From assembly GCF_000350225.1 (NCBI RefSeq), contig NW_005178601.1, positions 1-64,000 of the forward strand: a stretch of DNA of 64,000 nt, written 5' to 3'. Shown in pieces: positions 9,931 to 21,519 of this stretch. This stretch comes from Chondrus crispus. Its lineage: Eukaryota; Rhodophyta; Florideophyceae; Gigartinales; Gigartinaceae. Both the position numbers and the translations under genes were made by a program. The notes beneath the pieces were generated by a model. The model made no database searches, had not been told where the DNA came from, and saw nothing but the letters and a program-made list of their open reading frames with translations. Within the stretch, counting starts at the first letter, position 1. The number at the start of each line of letters is the position of its first letter.

Positions 9931-10935
9931 ATGTTATACTTTATAGGTCAGAGTGGGGGCCTGCCTTTGCCAAAGAATGTGCCTGTGAATGATAGCGGCG
10001 TGTGGAGCTACTTTCAACTGACTGGGGATAAGGATTTTGTCGTCACGGCGTCTGATGCGGGAAACGAAAGTGATGATGAAGAAGAGCAAGTGACGTTGGC
10101 GGAGGAGAACGAGCATCTTTCGCCGATCCAGCAGGCTTTTGGGGCTGAAGAAAGCCGCCGTTGTTCGGGCCCGCAATGCGTCCCACATATTGACAAAAGA
10201 GGGGATGGCACCATACGTGAACCTTGTTATTCAGAACAGAACAGTCCCGCTCGGAACGAGTAGTATTGTGCAAGTGCAGGCTCTCATGCTGCGCGTGAAG
10301 TTTGAGCGTAAGCGTGGGAGGTACTTGGAGGGATGCATGTCGCAACTGGAGGAGATAGCGCGGTTTGTGGATGACCCGATTGCGTCAATGGATGAAGATG
10401 GTAGGCATGCGGCTGTGGCAGAGCGGAACATGCTCCTGTTCGCATCTGCTTTGCCAACGCGATGGGAGTTGAAGAAGGAGCTCGCCATTTCAGGTGGAAG
10501 GATAGGGCCTGTGAAATCAGCCATGGAGATTTTCGAGAAGGTCGAATGATGCTGTTGATTGCTATCGCCTGATTTGCCACCTTGGTCATGCTGAGGCTCT
10601 GGTTCGTGAGAAGCTGGACCTATTCGACCGAGCAGTTGTGGAGGACGGGATGGCAGGATAGCCTGAGATTGCCACTGCGGTTTTGAACTTTGGTGCGAAG
10701 GGAGCTGTCCATGCTCGTGCTGCGCGACAGCCTTGCCTCATTTGCGCCCTGGGAGATGTCACGAGGAACAAGGAGCATTTCGAAACAGCGTGGACGGATA
10801 GTGGGGACAAGGAAGCCCGGCATGTAGATTGCGCGATAGCCCTCGCTGGATGCTTCACTGTGACAGAGAGCTGCACGCCGTGGGCGGGACGCAGCGGTGG
10901 CGGACATTTCAGCGGCACCAATCGGCGGTTGTGAT
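9931..10935 (+). pseudogene. TTC27: Broken TTC27/Emw1-like TPR protein
   Basis: The strongest segment (10139-10549) reads GLKKAAVVRARNASHILTK followed by EGMAPYVNLVIQNRT, a hallmark of TTC27, a conserved TPR protein. Downstream, in another frame, DAVDCYRLICHLGHAEALVR (about 10550-10610) and LICALGDVTRNKEHFETAW (about 10735-10795) match the following TPR region in order. The upstream frame (ATG 9931, ending in SPIQQAFG) contains the acidic stretch ESDDEEEQVTLAEENEHL. Frame changes near 10140 and 10550 and an in-frame stop near 10660 make this a pseudogene covering only the central part of the usual protein. Family assignment is from remembered motifs and is fairly secure. Confidence 0.65.
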
Positions 10936-11220
10936 GTTCTTGGTCCGGACGGGGGCGGGCCTCACAAATCGAGGAGATGTTTGCGTTGGAAGGTGAGGGC
11001 GACGGTGTACAACACTTTCTGCCAATTTTAATATTTACAGACATATATTTAAATTTAACGATGTAAGCTGTCTTTGCAATCAACTCATACATACTTCTGA
11101 AAACTGTTTTCCCGCGAAACAGTTAAGTGATCTGCACAAACAGTCGCAGTTCGAGTTTGCCGCGCTTCCCAACGTGATGGACAATTCTTTCAGGCGGTAT
11201 GTACGGCGTTTTACGTATAG

Positions 11221-12323
11221 TGGTTTCGAAAACAGCCGTTCAACTTCGAAGGCACTCCTCAAACCGCAGGAAACATTTCGACTTCCGAACGCACCACTTG
11301 TCGTCCTCCATCGAATCTGCGATCTTCGTTACCCCCTCGCGCGAAATCAGCCGTTCTCACATCTCACCGACGTCCTTCTCCAGACACGTCGTCGCCTCCT
11401 TCATCACCGCGCCGACCTCTTCACACTACAGCACCTTCTTCCCTTCAATCACACACACCAGCGTCTTCCGGTGCAGCTAAGACACGGCGGAGTTCTTCCC
11501 GTTTGCGATTTCGGACAGATTCTGTGGGACCTTCGTTCCAAGTCATAGCTTCGCCATCATCCAGGCCCCAAAAAGAAGCACAAGGAAACATGGGTCTGCG
11601 ACGTACAGTGTCCGCGCATAAGAGGCGTCAATTGCCATTACAGGCCGGAATTGGAAGCGCCGAGAAGCGTCGAAGACTAAAACCCGCTCAAACTGAGGCC
11701 ACACGTTCGAACCCTACTGTGCGGGTACCCCTGTCGAATTCATCTGCGCTTGAGAGCACCGAGTTACAGCCTGCCGCACGTTCGAACCCTACCTTACACC
11801 CACCCCGATCGAATTCATCCGCGCTTGAGAGCACTGAGTTGCAGCGATCTATAGTGGCAATGCACAAGAGGTTGGCAGAAGAGCTAGCCAGCTGCAATGC
11901 CACATTATCGGACCTAGTGAAAAGCAATGCCAATACGACGTCCAGTTTGGAGGACATCAAACTCTTCATTCTTCAAAGCTCTGCAGGTAGTTCGCGAATA
12001 CCATCTCGATCAAGGGTGCAGGGAGGGTCTCGGAAAGCTGCAACAAAGAACCTGGAAAAGGACGTTCTCAAAGACAACCCCACAGTTATTATCGAAATCA
12101 ATGCGGCAGTGAATGCGGATACCGTGTCAAGATCGCTTGCGCAGACTCTATCTTCGTTTACGGATGTCTATCACAATAACCAGGATGACCCCCGGATGAC
12201 ATCGCGTGTCGTCAGCGTCATCTTGATCGCGCTCAAAAATAACAAATCTCGTCCAGAATCCAAACACGGACTGGGCAAAAAGCATGCAAGTTTTCGCTTC
12301 AGTACAGCCAAACGTGCGGTGAT
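11221..12323 (+). pseudogene. Unknown host gene, 5' part, interrupted by element C
   Basis: The frame is open from 11221; its first ATG is 11590 (MGLRRTVSAHKRR). The N-terminal part is Ser/Pro/Arg-rich and probably disordered. A 25-residue unit (SNSSALESTEL) is repeated twice. A predicted coiled coil (MHKRLAEELASCNATLSDLV) follows, then a mixed region. The frame ends at the retrotransposon junction at 12323 and resumes in phase at 36014 beyond the 5-bp duplicated target GTGAT. Without the insertion it would run on for 45 more codons. The product is unknown. Confidence 0.5.
11701..11850 (+). repeat. In-frame tandem duplication, 2 x 75 bp
   Basis: Bases 11701-11775 and 11776-11850 are two diverged copies of a 75-bp unit. 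Each encodes a 25-residue unit centred on SNSSALESTEL. The duplication keeps the reading frame of the interrupted host gene. Confidence 0.85.
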
Positions 12324-13686
12324 TAATGGTAGGTTCGGAGGGGCAAGGGAAAGAAGGAAGGCAGGTTGATGTGTGTGAGTGAAGGAGTTGGTGCCGATGT
12401 TTACTTGAAGTCGTCTTTCGGCGATACTTATACACTTTGAGTGTTACACTATCCCATTACTTTGGCACCTGGTAAACCGTACTCACCATATGCGCGACCA
12501 AGCGCGGTCCTCTTCTGGCCCGTCCACACTGTCCTATTTCCACCTTACGAATTGACTATTGACTATCAGTGCACAACAGTTTCTACACATTTCGAGTGAC
12601 TGTAAACCATGGCCCTATGCATGCAATCGTTTCACACCTTATGATGTTAAAATCGAGGTCTGAAAAATTTGCCGCAAAAATTCGTTAACCACTAGGCCAC
12701 AGGCGCTGGCTTCTTGGTGTCCCCTTGGGCGCGCTTACTATTTCAACACCTTACTAATCTGCATCCAGACATGACAGAATATATTCTGGCACAATGAACA
12801 ACTTGGCATCTCTCTATTTCCAACAACACAAAGTCCTGTCATATCTCAGTCCCCATACATGCCCTTGTTTCGTACCTTACTAATTTCGGTACACACTGCC
12901 AGACAACTATCACGGATAGCAACAATGTGCATCCAGACTTTCTACACATCTCACGTGATATCCGATGTGAATCACACGAGTACTGTCATCAACTTGCATC
13001 CAACGGCGCACCATAACGAGAGCACAGTACAACGTCGCATGCTGACGACAGTGTAGTACAACGGCGCATGCTGATGCAAGGGTCGCATACAGCGTGACGC
13101 GTACACTGAATACTCACGTAAGTACATGTCTCTTGCGAGAAATACTTGTTGTACTTTTAATTCACATGTACTGTGCTTGGACACGCGCCGGACTGTATGT
13201 AGGCGACGTGTACAAGTGTACGTACACGCAGCAACCTGGCGATGTGTACATGTGTACACCGCACACAAGTGTCCAGCGCCAAGGCCACACGTAATTACCC
13301 ATTACAACCATGGTGAACAACTTGAAACCCCCGAAATGATGTAATTAAAACGTATACGGATCATTCAAGATATATCACCAGCATGACTGCATATAAGTGG
13401 ACAATAACAGACCAATAGAATTGCAGCATTCGAACCGACACCCAATAGATTTGCAGTATTGCCTGTGTAGCCCTATAACGGTTCGGGCCAAATGCAAATT
13501 TTCGGCATTTATGCAAATTTGCATAACCCTCCAAAAGTCCACTTTCGTCCCCAGAACCCCAAAATCTGAGACTTTACACGTGTCATGTGGTGATATGGGG
13601 TGAGGGTCCGGACCGTCGAGTCATGTGCACATGTCGCTCGATTTTGCGCTTTCTAGATAACAGCATGTGGTCACACATTTTCAATA
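12324..13686 (-). repeat. 3' LTR of element C (subfamily 1b) with inserted SINE-like piece
   Basis: In element orientation it starts TATTG and ends CATTA. It is 1363 bp long because of a 112-bp insertion absent from the 5' LTR. The polypurine tract (GAGGGGAGG on the minus strand) lies next to it at 13687-13695. The sequence matches the 5' LTR of C but is only roughly 80 per cent similar to the LTRs of D, E and G. Confidence 0.9.
12642..12740 (-). mobile_element. SINE-like tRNA-derived insertion
   Basis: About 99 bp present in only one LTR of C. It is flanked by near-identical direct repeats TTTCACACCTTA (12630-12641) and TTTCAACACCTTA (12741-12753), as expected of target duplications made by LINE machinery. 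On the minus strand it contains TGGCCTAGTGGTTAA, a good match to the tRNA/Pol III A box. The B box is weak (GACCTCGATTTT), so the copy may be decayed or truncated. Confidence 0.55.
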
Positions 13687-13697
13687 CCTCCCCTCGA

Positions 13698-15957
13698 TCA
13701 CATGCTTTGGGCAGCTTTGCACTCGGAAAGCCCAACCATGCCCACGAACTTTTCAAACAGCACGCGACCAAGTGGTTTGGTCAGCATATCGGCTGGCATT
13801 TCTGTTGTCGGACAATGGTACAATGTGACCAGTTTTCGCTTCACCGCATCTCGAACAAAATGATACGTAATATCAATGCGCTTGTTGCGACGATTTGTAG
13901 ATTCGTTCTGAGCAAAGGCAATCGTACCAGCGTTGTCACATCCAACGCGAATTGTTGGATCCGAATTCGCACCAAGTACATCGGCATGGAAGCGTCGAAG
14001 CCACGCGGCCTCTTTGCATGCTTCACTGAGTGCGATGTATTCTGCCTCACAAGTAGACTTTGCAACTACTGTTTGTTTCCGGGAAGCCCAACTGATAGGC
14101 CCATCACAAAGCTTGAACACGTACCCACTCGTTGATTTCCGTGATTCAAGGCATCCACCCCAATCTGCGTCGCTACACCCATGAAGTTCCGTACCAAGAT
14201 CATCTTTACCAAACACTATTCCAAGATGCTGGGACCCACGCAAGTATCTCAAAACACGTTTCACACCTGACCAGTGCGACTCGTGAGGGTCGGCACAGTG
14301 TTGAGATAACTTTCCAATGGCAAACGCAATATCGGGGCGGGTCCCGACCATTAGGAACATTAGACATCCAATGGCCTGACGATATGGTTCAAAGCATGGG
14401 TTGTCATCAGTGCCAGTTTCGGCCACTTGCATTGTGACATGTCGAGACTGTTCCATCGGAGTAACGCAAGGATTGCATGCCGACATTTTGAACCGTTTCA
14501 GTACTGCTTGGGCATACTTCGACTGCGTGACGGTCAGGACGTGTTTAGAACGTATACGGTCGATGTCTAGACCAATACAAGTCTTCGCTTCGCCAAGGTC
14601 TTTCATATCGAATCGTTTGTTGAGTTCATTTTTCATCCATAATATGGCCTCCAAGTCACTTCCAGCTAGCAGCAGATCGTCCACGTACAACGCGATAATC
14701 ATGATGACATTGCCTTGACGTCGAATGTAAAGACATGGGTCGCTGCGTGTAGTGTTGAAACCAAGTTCAGTGATCAGAAACTCATCGATCTTACTATGCC
14801 ATTGGCGATGGGCTTGCTTAAGACCCTAGATTGCTTTCAAAAGTTTACACACCGAATCAGGTTTGACTTTGTCGATGCATCCTTCAGGTTGCTCCATGTA
14901 GATTTCTTCGTGAAGTTCACCGTTGAGGAAGGCAGTCACCACGTCCATCTGATGCAGCTCAAGGTCAAAGTGCGCAACCAGTGCCAGCAGCAGACGGATA
15001 GTTGTGAACTTGATGACAGGGGCGAAAGTTTCAGTGTAATCGATGCCTTCTACTTGTTGAAAGCCTCGTGCCACAAGACGTCCCTTTGCAGTTTCGACCA
15101 ATTTTCCGGACTCGTCAGAAAGTTGCTTCACTCCGAAAACCCACCTGGACGTCAGGACGTTTGATGCTTGAGATCTTGGAACAAGTGTCCATGTTTTGTT
15201 TTTGTGTTGTGAAGCAAGTTCTTTGTCGATGCCCTTCTGCCAGAAGCGAGCTTTTGGAGAATCCATAGCTTGGTTGTACGAGTTTGGGATTTCCGTTATC
15301 ACATGGGCGTGGCTAAGTAGTCCAGCAGTCACCAAAGCTGCTGCCCACCACGCCCCAGGCGTTTTGCGAACGCGAGTGGACCGACGGAGATTAGTTGGCG
15401 GATCAATCGTTTCTTCCTCAACTTCGTGTTGCTCAACTGTTTCGGTGGTTTCGTCCTCCCCTGCAGTTGGGGAGGAGTTGGAGGATTCATCAGAGTCTTG
15501 TTGTTCATCCGGCGATGATGCTTCTGATGCCACTGCATCATTTTCTGCAACTTCCTCATCGATATTCAAGTTGATTGTGTCATCATCAGTTGTAGCCTCC
15601 TCGTTTGTATCCATCGGTTCACCAGATTTGCCTCCCGTGGACTCGTCAAAAGTAACATCTCTGGATACGATCACTTTGTGCAAATCACCATCCCACAACT
15701 TGTAAGCTTTCGTATTTTCAGCATACCCCAGAAACATTGCCTCCTTTGCACGGGCGTCAAGTTTCTGGATGTTGTGTTTTGGTAATGTATACCAACACTT
15801 TGAACCGAAAACACGCAAATGACCAGCATTTGGCACAGATTTCATCCATAAGTGGTATGGGGTCATCTTGGGGGGAATGGCCCGTGACGTGACTCGATTT
15901 CGAACGTACACTGCATTGGCAAGTGCTTCTGCCAAGAACCCCTTTGTAACTTTCTTG
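13698..15957 (-). pseudogene. Element C: pol, integrase end to RNase H (fossil)
   Basis: The minus strand encodes a copia-type pol C-terminal half: the late integrase region, an acidic linker, the reverse transcriptase with the YVDDLLLAGS active-site phrase, and RNase H with SDADWGGC and STCEAEYIAL. It is close to the homologous regions of D and E. It is separated from the rest of its gene by element B and is not intact. Confidence 0.85.
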
Positions 15958-16897
15958 TACTGGAAGGTCAGCGGGGCAAAGGGAAATCGAAGGACGGTTG
16001 ATGAGGTGAAGTTGAAGGATTGGGTACCGATTTACTTTGAGTCGCCAACTTCTGGCACTACTTATACACTTCTGCAATCTTCTAGAACTCTACTACCAAA
16101 GACTACGACACACATACTACAAATGTATTGGCTCTAACACATGTGCCCGTCTTGCTACTCAGCCAAACTGGCGATGGCCCAACAAACAGAACAGAAAACC
16201 GCCTTACGAATTAGCACTGTCATGACAAAGAAATTAGTAAGGCAGTACAACAAAGCACAGCAAAGCACAAATTCCCTTACTATTCCAAATCCAGCGTGGC
16301 ACAAATTCGTAAGGCACGTTTACAGCTTACACGTTGCCTTACGAATTCAAATCAATCCTGCAAGGACTGTTTACAGCGCACACGTTGCCTTATGAATCTG
16401 AATCTCTCGTGAGGTCCTGTCCACTGTCAATTACAACAGTGCACATTTTGCCTTACGAATTGAAAACTCGCGCAACGGTATCTTTGTGTCCTGCTGTACC
16501 CGTGCTGCACTCCATGGACGCTGTAAACCTTTGGCACGTGCCAGGCACCCCCCACCAAGGTTCTACACTTTGTCTGTAAGACTGCAGGCGTACTGTACGC
16601 GTCCGACAGTGTAATGAGGACATGTGTCCAGGTCATACACGTGTCGGGCGAAGGAAAAAGAAACATGCTCAGATTGTACTGTACACCGCAACCGTGTACA
16701 TATTTCACACGTGTACACTTTGAAAACCAAACGTGCTCCTGAAGTACTGTAGAGTGCAACCGTGTACAGAAATCACACGTGTACACGTTGAAAATGAAAC
16801 TTGCTCAGCTCGTCACGCGGAGTGTTTTTGCTTTTACACGTGTCATACCTGTCGTCGTTTGTCATGCATATCAGCATGTGGTCGCAGAATTACAACA
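15958..16897 (-). repeat. 3' LTR of element B (family 2)
   Basis: In element orientation it starts TGTTGTAATTC and ends CTTCCAGTA. It carries two diverged copies of a unit of about 66 bp (about 16665-16800) containing CACACGTGTACAC, and a TATAAG box followed by a U5-like region similar to family 1. A polypurine tract (GAGGGGGAG, minus strand) adjoins at 16898-16907. Confidence 0.9.
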
Positions 16898-16908
16898 CTC
16901 CCCCTCGA

Positions 16909-19900
16909 TCACATGCTTTTACCAGAAGTAGCTACTGCAAGCCCTAGAAGTTCTACAAACTTCTGGAACAGAACTCGCCCAAGTGCTTTCGTCAGGATAT
17001 CTGCAGGCATGGAAGTGGTCGGGCAATGTGACAAAGAAATGACGTTTCTCTTAATTGCATCTCGTACATAGTGGTATTTCACATCAACATGTTTGTTACG
17101 ACGGTTGACCGATTCATTCTGTGCATACGAAATAGTCCCTGCATTGTCACACCCCATCACAATCGTGGGATCACAATCAAGTCCAAGAACATCAGCAACC
17201 ACTTGACGCAACCAAGTCGCCTCCTTACACGCTTCACATAGTGCAATGTACTCAGCTTCACACGTCGAAGTTGCAACCACAGTCTGTTTCCGGGAACTCC
17301 AACTGATCGCTCCACCGCAGAACTTGAAAACATATCCGCTGGTCGACTTGCGAGAGTCTGAACAACCGGCCCAGTCAGCATCACTGAAGCCGAACAACTC
17401 CGGCGATTTAGATTTATTGTCAAACACGATTCCTAAGTTTCGAGTCCCTTGCACGTATCGCATTACCCGTTTCACACCTGCCCAGTGTGACTCACATGGG
17501 TTGGCAGAATGTTGAGAAAGCTTTCCAATCGCATATGCCAAGTCTGGACGAGTGCCAACCATCAAGTACATCAGGGATCCCACTGCCTCACGATACGGTA
17601 CATTTGTTTCGGAATCGTTTTCGGTTGAAATCGTGGTTGTGTGACCTTGTTCCATTGGAGTCAGAGAGGGGTTACACGTTGACATTCGAAAACGCTCAAG
17701 CACTTTTGATGCATACTTAGTTTGAGTGAGACTCAACGTCTTGGCGCTGCGATCCCTTTCGATTTCAAGACCAATGCAGACTTTTGCTTCACCAAGGTCT
17801 TTCATCTCAAACCGTTTATTAAGCTCCCCCTTCATCCATTTGATGGCATCGATATCACTACCGGCGAGTAACAAGTCATCGACATAAAGTGCAATCAGCA
17901 TGATAGTGTTACCGATGCGTTTAATGTAGAGACAAGGATCACTACGCGAAGTCTCGAATCCCAATTCACCAATTAAGAAATCATCCACTTTGGCATGCCA
18001 TTGACGATGTGCTTGTTTAAGACCGTAAAGTGCTTTCAAAAGTTTGCACACGTGGTCACTTTTGCTTTTGTCAATGCACCCTTCGGGTTGCTCCATGTAG
18101 ATGTCTTCATCCAAGTCGCCGTTCAAAAACGCAGTCACGACATCCATCTGATGAAGTTCGAGGTCGTAATGAGCAACTAAGGCAAGAAGTAGACGAATAG
18201 TGGTAAACTTTATGACAGGGGCATATGTCTCAGTATAGTCAAGACCTTGCACTTGCTGGAATCCACGAGCAACAAGTCTGGCTTTTGCACTTTCAACTAT
18301 ATTGCCATTTGCATCAGGAAGTTGCTTGACATTGAAAACCCATCGAGATGTCAAGATGTTTGACGCCTCAGATCGAGGAACAAGTTTCCAAGTCCGATTC
18401 TTAGTCTGCGAGGCAAGTTCTTTGTCAATGCCCGTCTGCCAAAATGCAGCTCTAGGCCCGTTGGTTGCCTGGTTGAAAGTCTTGGGACCTTCAATAGCGA
18501 CATGCGCATGTGAAAGAAGAGCAGCTGCAAAGTTGCTCCTCCACCATGATCCGGGAGGTCTGCTGACTCGAGACGATCTTCGCACAGCTGGAGTCGGAGT
18601 TGGAGGAGTGACATTCGGAGTTTCGACGGCAGTTGGTACATCATCTTCATCTTCATCATTCTCACTTACAGAATGAGCACCATCGTTTTCAAGAACCTCC
18701 TCCGAAACTTCATCCTCTTCAGAACCGACCTCATCCGTATTTGGGGTATCAGCTGTATTCCCATTGTCGCCATCGAGCAGTACAACGTCAACATCAGAGT
18801 TGATTGAATCACTTTCGTGTGCAGGAATGTCATGCATACCACATGTCGATTCATCAAACTTGACATCCCGTGACACAACAATTTTATTCAACTCTCCGTC
18901 CCAAAGTTTGTATGCCTTACTGCATTGCGAGTACCCAAGAAACATCGCTTCACGCGCTCGCAAGTCCAGCTTACGGAGCTCTAATTTTGGTAATGTATAC
19001 CAACACTTTGACCCAAATACTCGCAAATGGCCAACATTTGGAGTAGAATTCATCCAAATGTGGTGCGGAGTTGTATTAACGGGCAAAGCGCGTGAAGTAA
19101 CTCGATTACGTACATATACCGAAGTGGCAAGAGCCTCGGCCCAGAATCGCTTACTGACCTGTTTATGAGAAAGCATTGAGCGGACAAGATCAATCAAAGT
19201 TCGATTTAAACGTTCAGCAACACCGTTTTGTTCAGGGGTGTACGCCGTTGTGAGTTGGTGCTGCGTACCGTTTAGATCTAAATGCGACTTGAATTCCGTC
19301 GACAAGTACTCTCCCCCTCGATCAGTGCGAAGCACCTTTACTTTGCGACCAGTATGGGTTTGAGCCAACTTTTCATACAACTTGTATTTTGCAAACGCCT
19401 CAGATTTATTTCTCATCGTGTACACAACTACCCAGTTCGAGTGATCATCTACAAATGTAATGAAGTATCTCGAACCACCAATGGACTGTACTTCGAGCGG
19501 ACCGCAAACGTCAGAATGTACCAAGTCAAGACAGTTCTGTGCTCGAGACGATGATCGCTGTTTTGGGATTACTGATCGCGTTGCTTTGCCAAACACACAC
19601 GCAGGACAAATGGGAGAGTGATTGTCAGACTTCGGATTCATTGCACTGATCACATCGCTTTGACGAACGTTGATGCCACTTACCACATTATTGTGAATCA
19701 TTGATGCGATTCCTTGTACATTAACATGGGCCATGCGTTCATGTAGCGTCTGCAGGGTAACTACGTGAGCAGAAAAGGTTTCATTCATGACGTCAAGTAT
19801 GTACAAATCCCCAACTTGACTCGCTGTGGCAACTACAGTTGGTCCTGCAGTAACGCGGCATTTTTCATTTTCAAATGACACTTGCAAACCCTTTGAAACG

Positions 19901-21018
19901 ATTTGGCTAACAGACAGTAGCGAGTATCCGAAATCGGGGACATGCAAAACGTTTGACAATTTGCAAGGATGTGGACTACCGTTGACGTTCAACATGAATT
20001 CTACCTCGCCGCGACCAGCGACATTAGCTCTAGCCTTCGTGCCCATCTCGACTGATCCAGATTGCATCTGTTCATACGTAACGAACAAAGAGCGATCAAA
20101 CGTAATGTGAGCGCTGCAACCGGAATCGACAAGCCATGACCGTGCGTTTGCAGCCCTCTTTTCTGGAGTAGAAGTTGAAAGCAAGCAAGTAAAGTCACTC
20201 TCCGCAAAGGCAGCAGTAGAATTGTCATCTCGAGAAACGAATGCACTTGGCTTTAAGCCAGTGTTGCGTGACCGAAACCCATCTGGCGGTGCAGGTCGGC
20301 GCCCATTCACGTCCTTGCCCCAGCAACGCGCTGCAGTATGCCCATGTCTATTGCAATTCGTACATTTCATATCGCGTCGAATAGGCATACGATTGACAAG
20401 TGCAGGTGCATGTGGTGATGAAGCAGAAGCGGTCTTCATGCTTTCTCGTTGCTCTTCTTGCAGCAGACGACTCTTCACAAACTCGAGTCCAAACACTTTA
20501 TCTTCATTGCCAAGTGCGTCAAGGGCAACAATCAAGTTATCGAATCGTGGAGGCAAGCCATTCAACACAGCCATTGCAATTTCTTTATCGTCAATCTCAA
20601 CACTCATTGACTGCAATCTGGCAGCAAGTTGCTTCACACGATTGATGAACACGAGCACTTTCTCGGATGGGAGCATGGATACAGTGTAAAAGTCGCGACG
20701 GGCAGCAAGTTTGTTGAGCAAAGTATGACGCTCAAACACATTCAGAATTGCTTCCCATGTCTCTTTCGCACTGCTACACCCTCGCACATGTTGCAAGTAG
20801 TCATCAGAAAGCGTGAGTCCGATGACTGCCTTTGCTTTTGCGTCACCACGGATCCATTTTCTCCGGTCATCTGACGTCGCATTCTCCGGGATATCATCAA
20901 AAACGTATTGATCGACATCTCGGAGAGCAAGCAGTAGCTGGATTTTCTGCTTCCAGATGTAAAAGTTAGATGCGGTCAGCTTCTCGATTCTGACCGATCC
21001 AGAGCTTTGGTCATCCAT
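16909..21018 (-). CDS. Copia family-2 gag-pol polyprotein (element B)
   Basis: A single open frame of 1369 codons from ATG 21018 (MDDQSSGS). Domains in order: gag (KIQLLLALRDVDQY, FERHTLLNKLAARR); a zinc knuckle CTNCNRHGHTAARC near residue 222; an aspartic protease LVDSGCSAH near 300; integrase HHCC and DDE core (LVHSDVCG, FVDDHSN, GVAERLNRT); reverse transcriptase with YVDDLLLAGS; and RNase H (FSDADWAGC). This is the order typical of Ty1/copia (integrase before RT). It is roughly 70 per cent similar to the family-1 proteins, with a diverged acidic linker between integrase and RT. The frame looks whole. Confidence 0.95.
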   Translation of the reverse strand: MDDQSSGSVRIEKLTASNFYIWKQKIQLLLALRDVDQYVFDDIPENATSDDRRKWIRGDAKAKAVIGLTLSDDYLQHVRGCSSAKETWEAILNVFERHTLLNKLAARRDFYTVSMLPSEKVLVFINRVKQLAARLQSMSVEIDDKEIAMAVLNGLPPRFDNLIVALDALGNEDKVFGLEFVKSRLLQEEQRESMKTASASSPHAPALVNRMPIRRDMKCTNCNRHGHTAARCWGKDVNGRRPAPPDGFRSRNTGLKPSAFVSRDDNSTAAFAESDFTCLLSTSTPEKRAANARSWLVDSGCSAHITFDRSLFVTYEQMQSGSVEMGTKARANVAGRGEVEFMLNVNGSPHPCKLSNVLHVPDFGYSLLSVSQIVSKGLQVSFENEKCRVTAGPTVVATASQVGDLYILDVMNETFSAHVVTLQTLHERMAHVNVQGIASMIHNNVVSGINVRQSDVISAMNPKSDNHSPICPACVFGKATRSVIPKQRSSSRAQNCLDLVHSDVCGPLEVQSIGGSRYFITFVDDHSNWVVVYTMRNKSEAFAKYKLYEKLAQTHTGRKVKVLRTDRGGEYLSTEFKSHLDLNGTQHQLTTAYTPEQNGVAERLNRTLIDLVRSMLSHKQVSKRFWAEALATSVYVRNRVTSRALPVNTTPHHIWMNSTPNVGHLRVFGSKCWYTLPKLELRKLDLRAREAMFLGYSQCSKAYKLWDGELNKIVVSRDVKFDESTCGMHDIPAHESDSINSDVDVVLLDGDNGNTADTPNTDEVGSEEDEVSEEVLENDGAHSVSENDEDEDDVPTAVETPNVTPPTPTPAVRRSSRVSRPPGSWWRSNFAAALLSHAHVAIEGPKTFNQATNGPRAAFWQTGIDKELASQTKNRTWKLVPRSEASNILTSRWVFNVKQLPDANGNIVESAKARLVARGFQQVQGLDYTETYAPVIKFTTIRLLLALVAHYDLELHQMDVVTAFLNGDLDEDIYMEQPEGCIDKSKSDHVCKLLKALYGLKQAHRQWHAKVDDFLIGELGFETSRSDPCLYIKRIGNTIMLIALYVDDLLLAGSDIDAIKWMKGELNKRFEMKDLGEAKVCIGLEIERDRSAKTLSLTQTKYASKVLERFRMSTCNPSLTPMEQGHTTTISTENDSETNVPYREAVGSLMYLMVGTRPDLAYAIGKLSQHSANPCESHWAGVKRVMRYVQGTRNLGIVFDNKSKSPELFGFSDADWAGCSDSRKSTSGYVFKFCGGAISWSSRKQTVVATSTCEAEYIALCEACKEATWLRQVVADVLGLDCDPTIVMGCDNAGTISYAQNESVNRRNKHVDVKYHYVRDAIKRNVISLSHCPTTSMPADILTKALGRVLFQKFVELLGLAVATSGKSM

Positions 21019-21064
21019 TTCACCGAATGGATGTACCCTTCGAGTATACAAGGTCTTCTGTTCC

Positions 21065-21114
21065 GGGATCCCAAGCCGTTAACCGATAGTCAACACAATG
21101 GCAAGCCCACCCGT
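21065..21114 (-). promoter_or_regulatory. 50-bp leader block shared with family 1
   Basis: This block lies 47 bases upstream of the gag-pol ATG of B. Its minus-strand sequence is identical over 50 bases to 27930-27979 of D, although the surrounding leaders and the LTRs of the two families have diverged strongly. It contains GTTGACTATCGGTTAACGGC. A role in splicing, translation initiation or packaging is inferred from conservation only. Confidence 0.7.
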
Positions 21115-21519
21115 ATAAGAAGTTTGTAGCGATTACTCGGAAACGTTCTTGGTGCTTGTTCCCGGCGGAGTGGAACAAGCGTATTCTTCTTAAAAATGCC
21201 TTAGGGCGCTACCCCTGTATGTCGGCCAGTGCGGGTCTTTCGACTGTGAACTAAATCAAACGTGCCACGAGTAAGCACAACACTTTGCCTGTAGACGAAC
21301 CAGGACTTTTGGTCACTACCGCGAACGGTCCCTGCAACCGAAATCGGCTTGTCCAAACTTGATACGGTACTACCTCAATGAGGTTTCCCACAACACAAGA
21401 ATGAAACTGCCTTCGTCGTACTCGTGTGATTTGTTCACAATCACGCCTAGGGTCACCCTCTTCCGTGCGAACTTAATCAAGGTACGCGACCTTATACACG
21501 TATAGTGAGAGGTTCAGTG
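21115..21519 (-). other. Element B leader, gag-proximal part
   Basis: This is untranslated leader between the conserved block and the family-3 solo LTR. No zinc-finger ORF like that of family 1 is found here. Nothing else is recognised. Confidence 0.6.

Noticed and set aside
14401-15705. Plus-strand ORFs of 105-169 codons across pol regions
   Set aside because: Shadows of the copia pol gene on the opposite strand; the same shadows appear at D and E.
16037-16579. ORFs in family-2 LTRs (62-84 codons)
   Set aside because: Repeated with every LTR copy, without motifs; treated as noncoding LTR.
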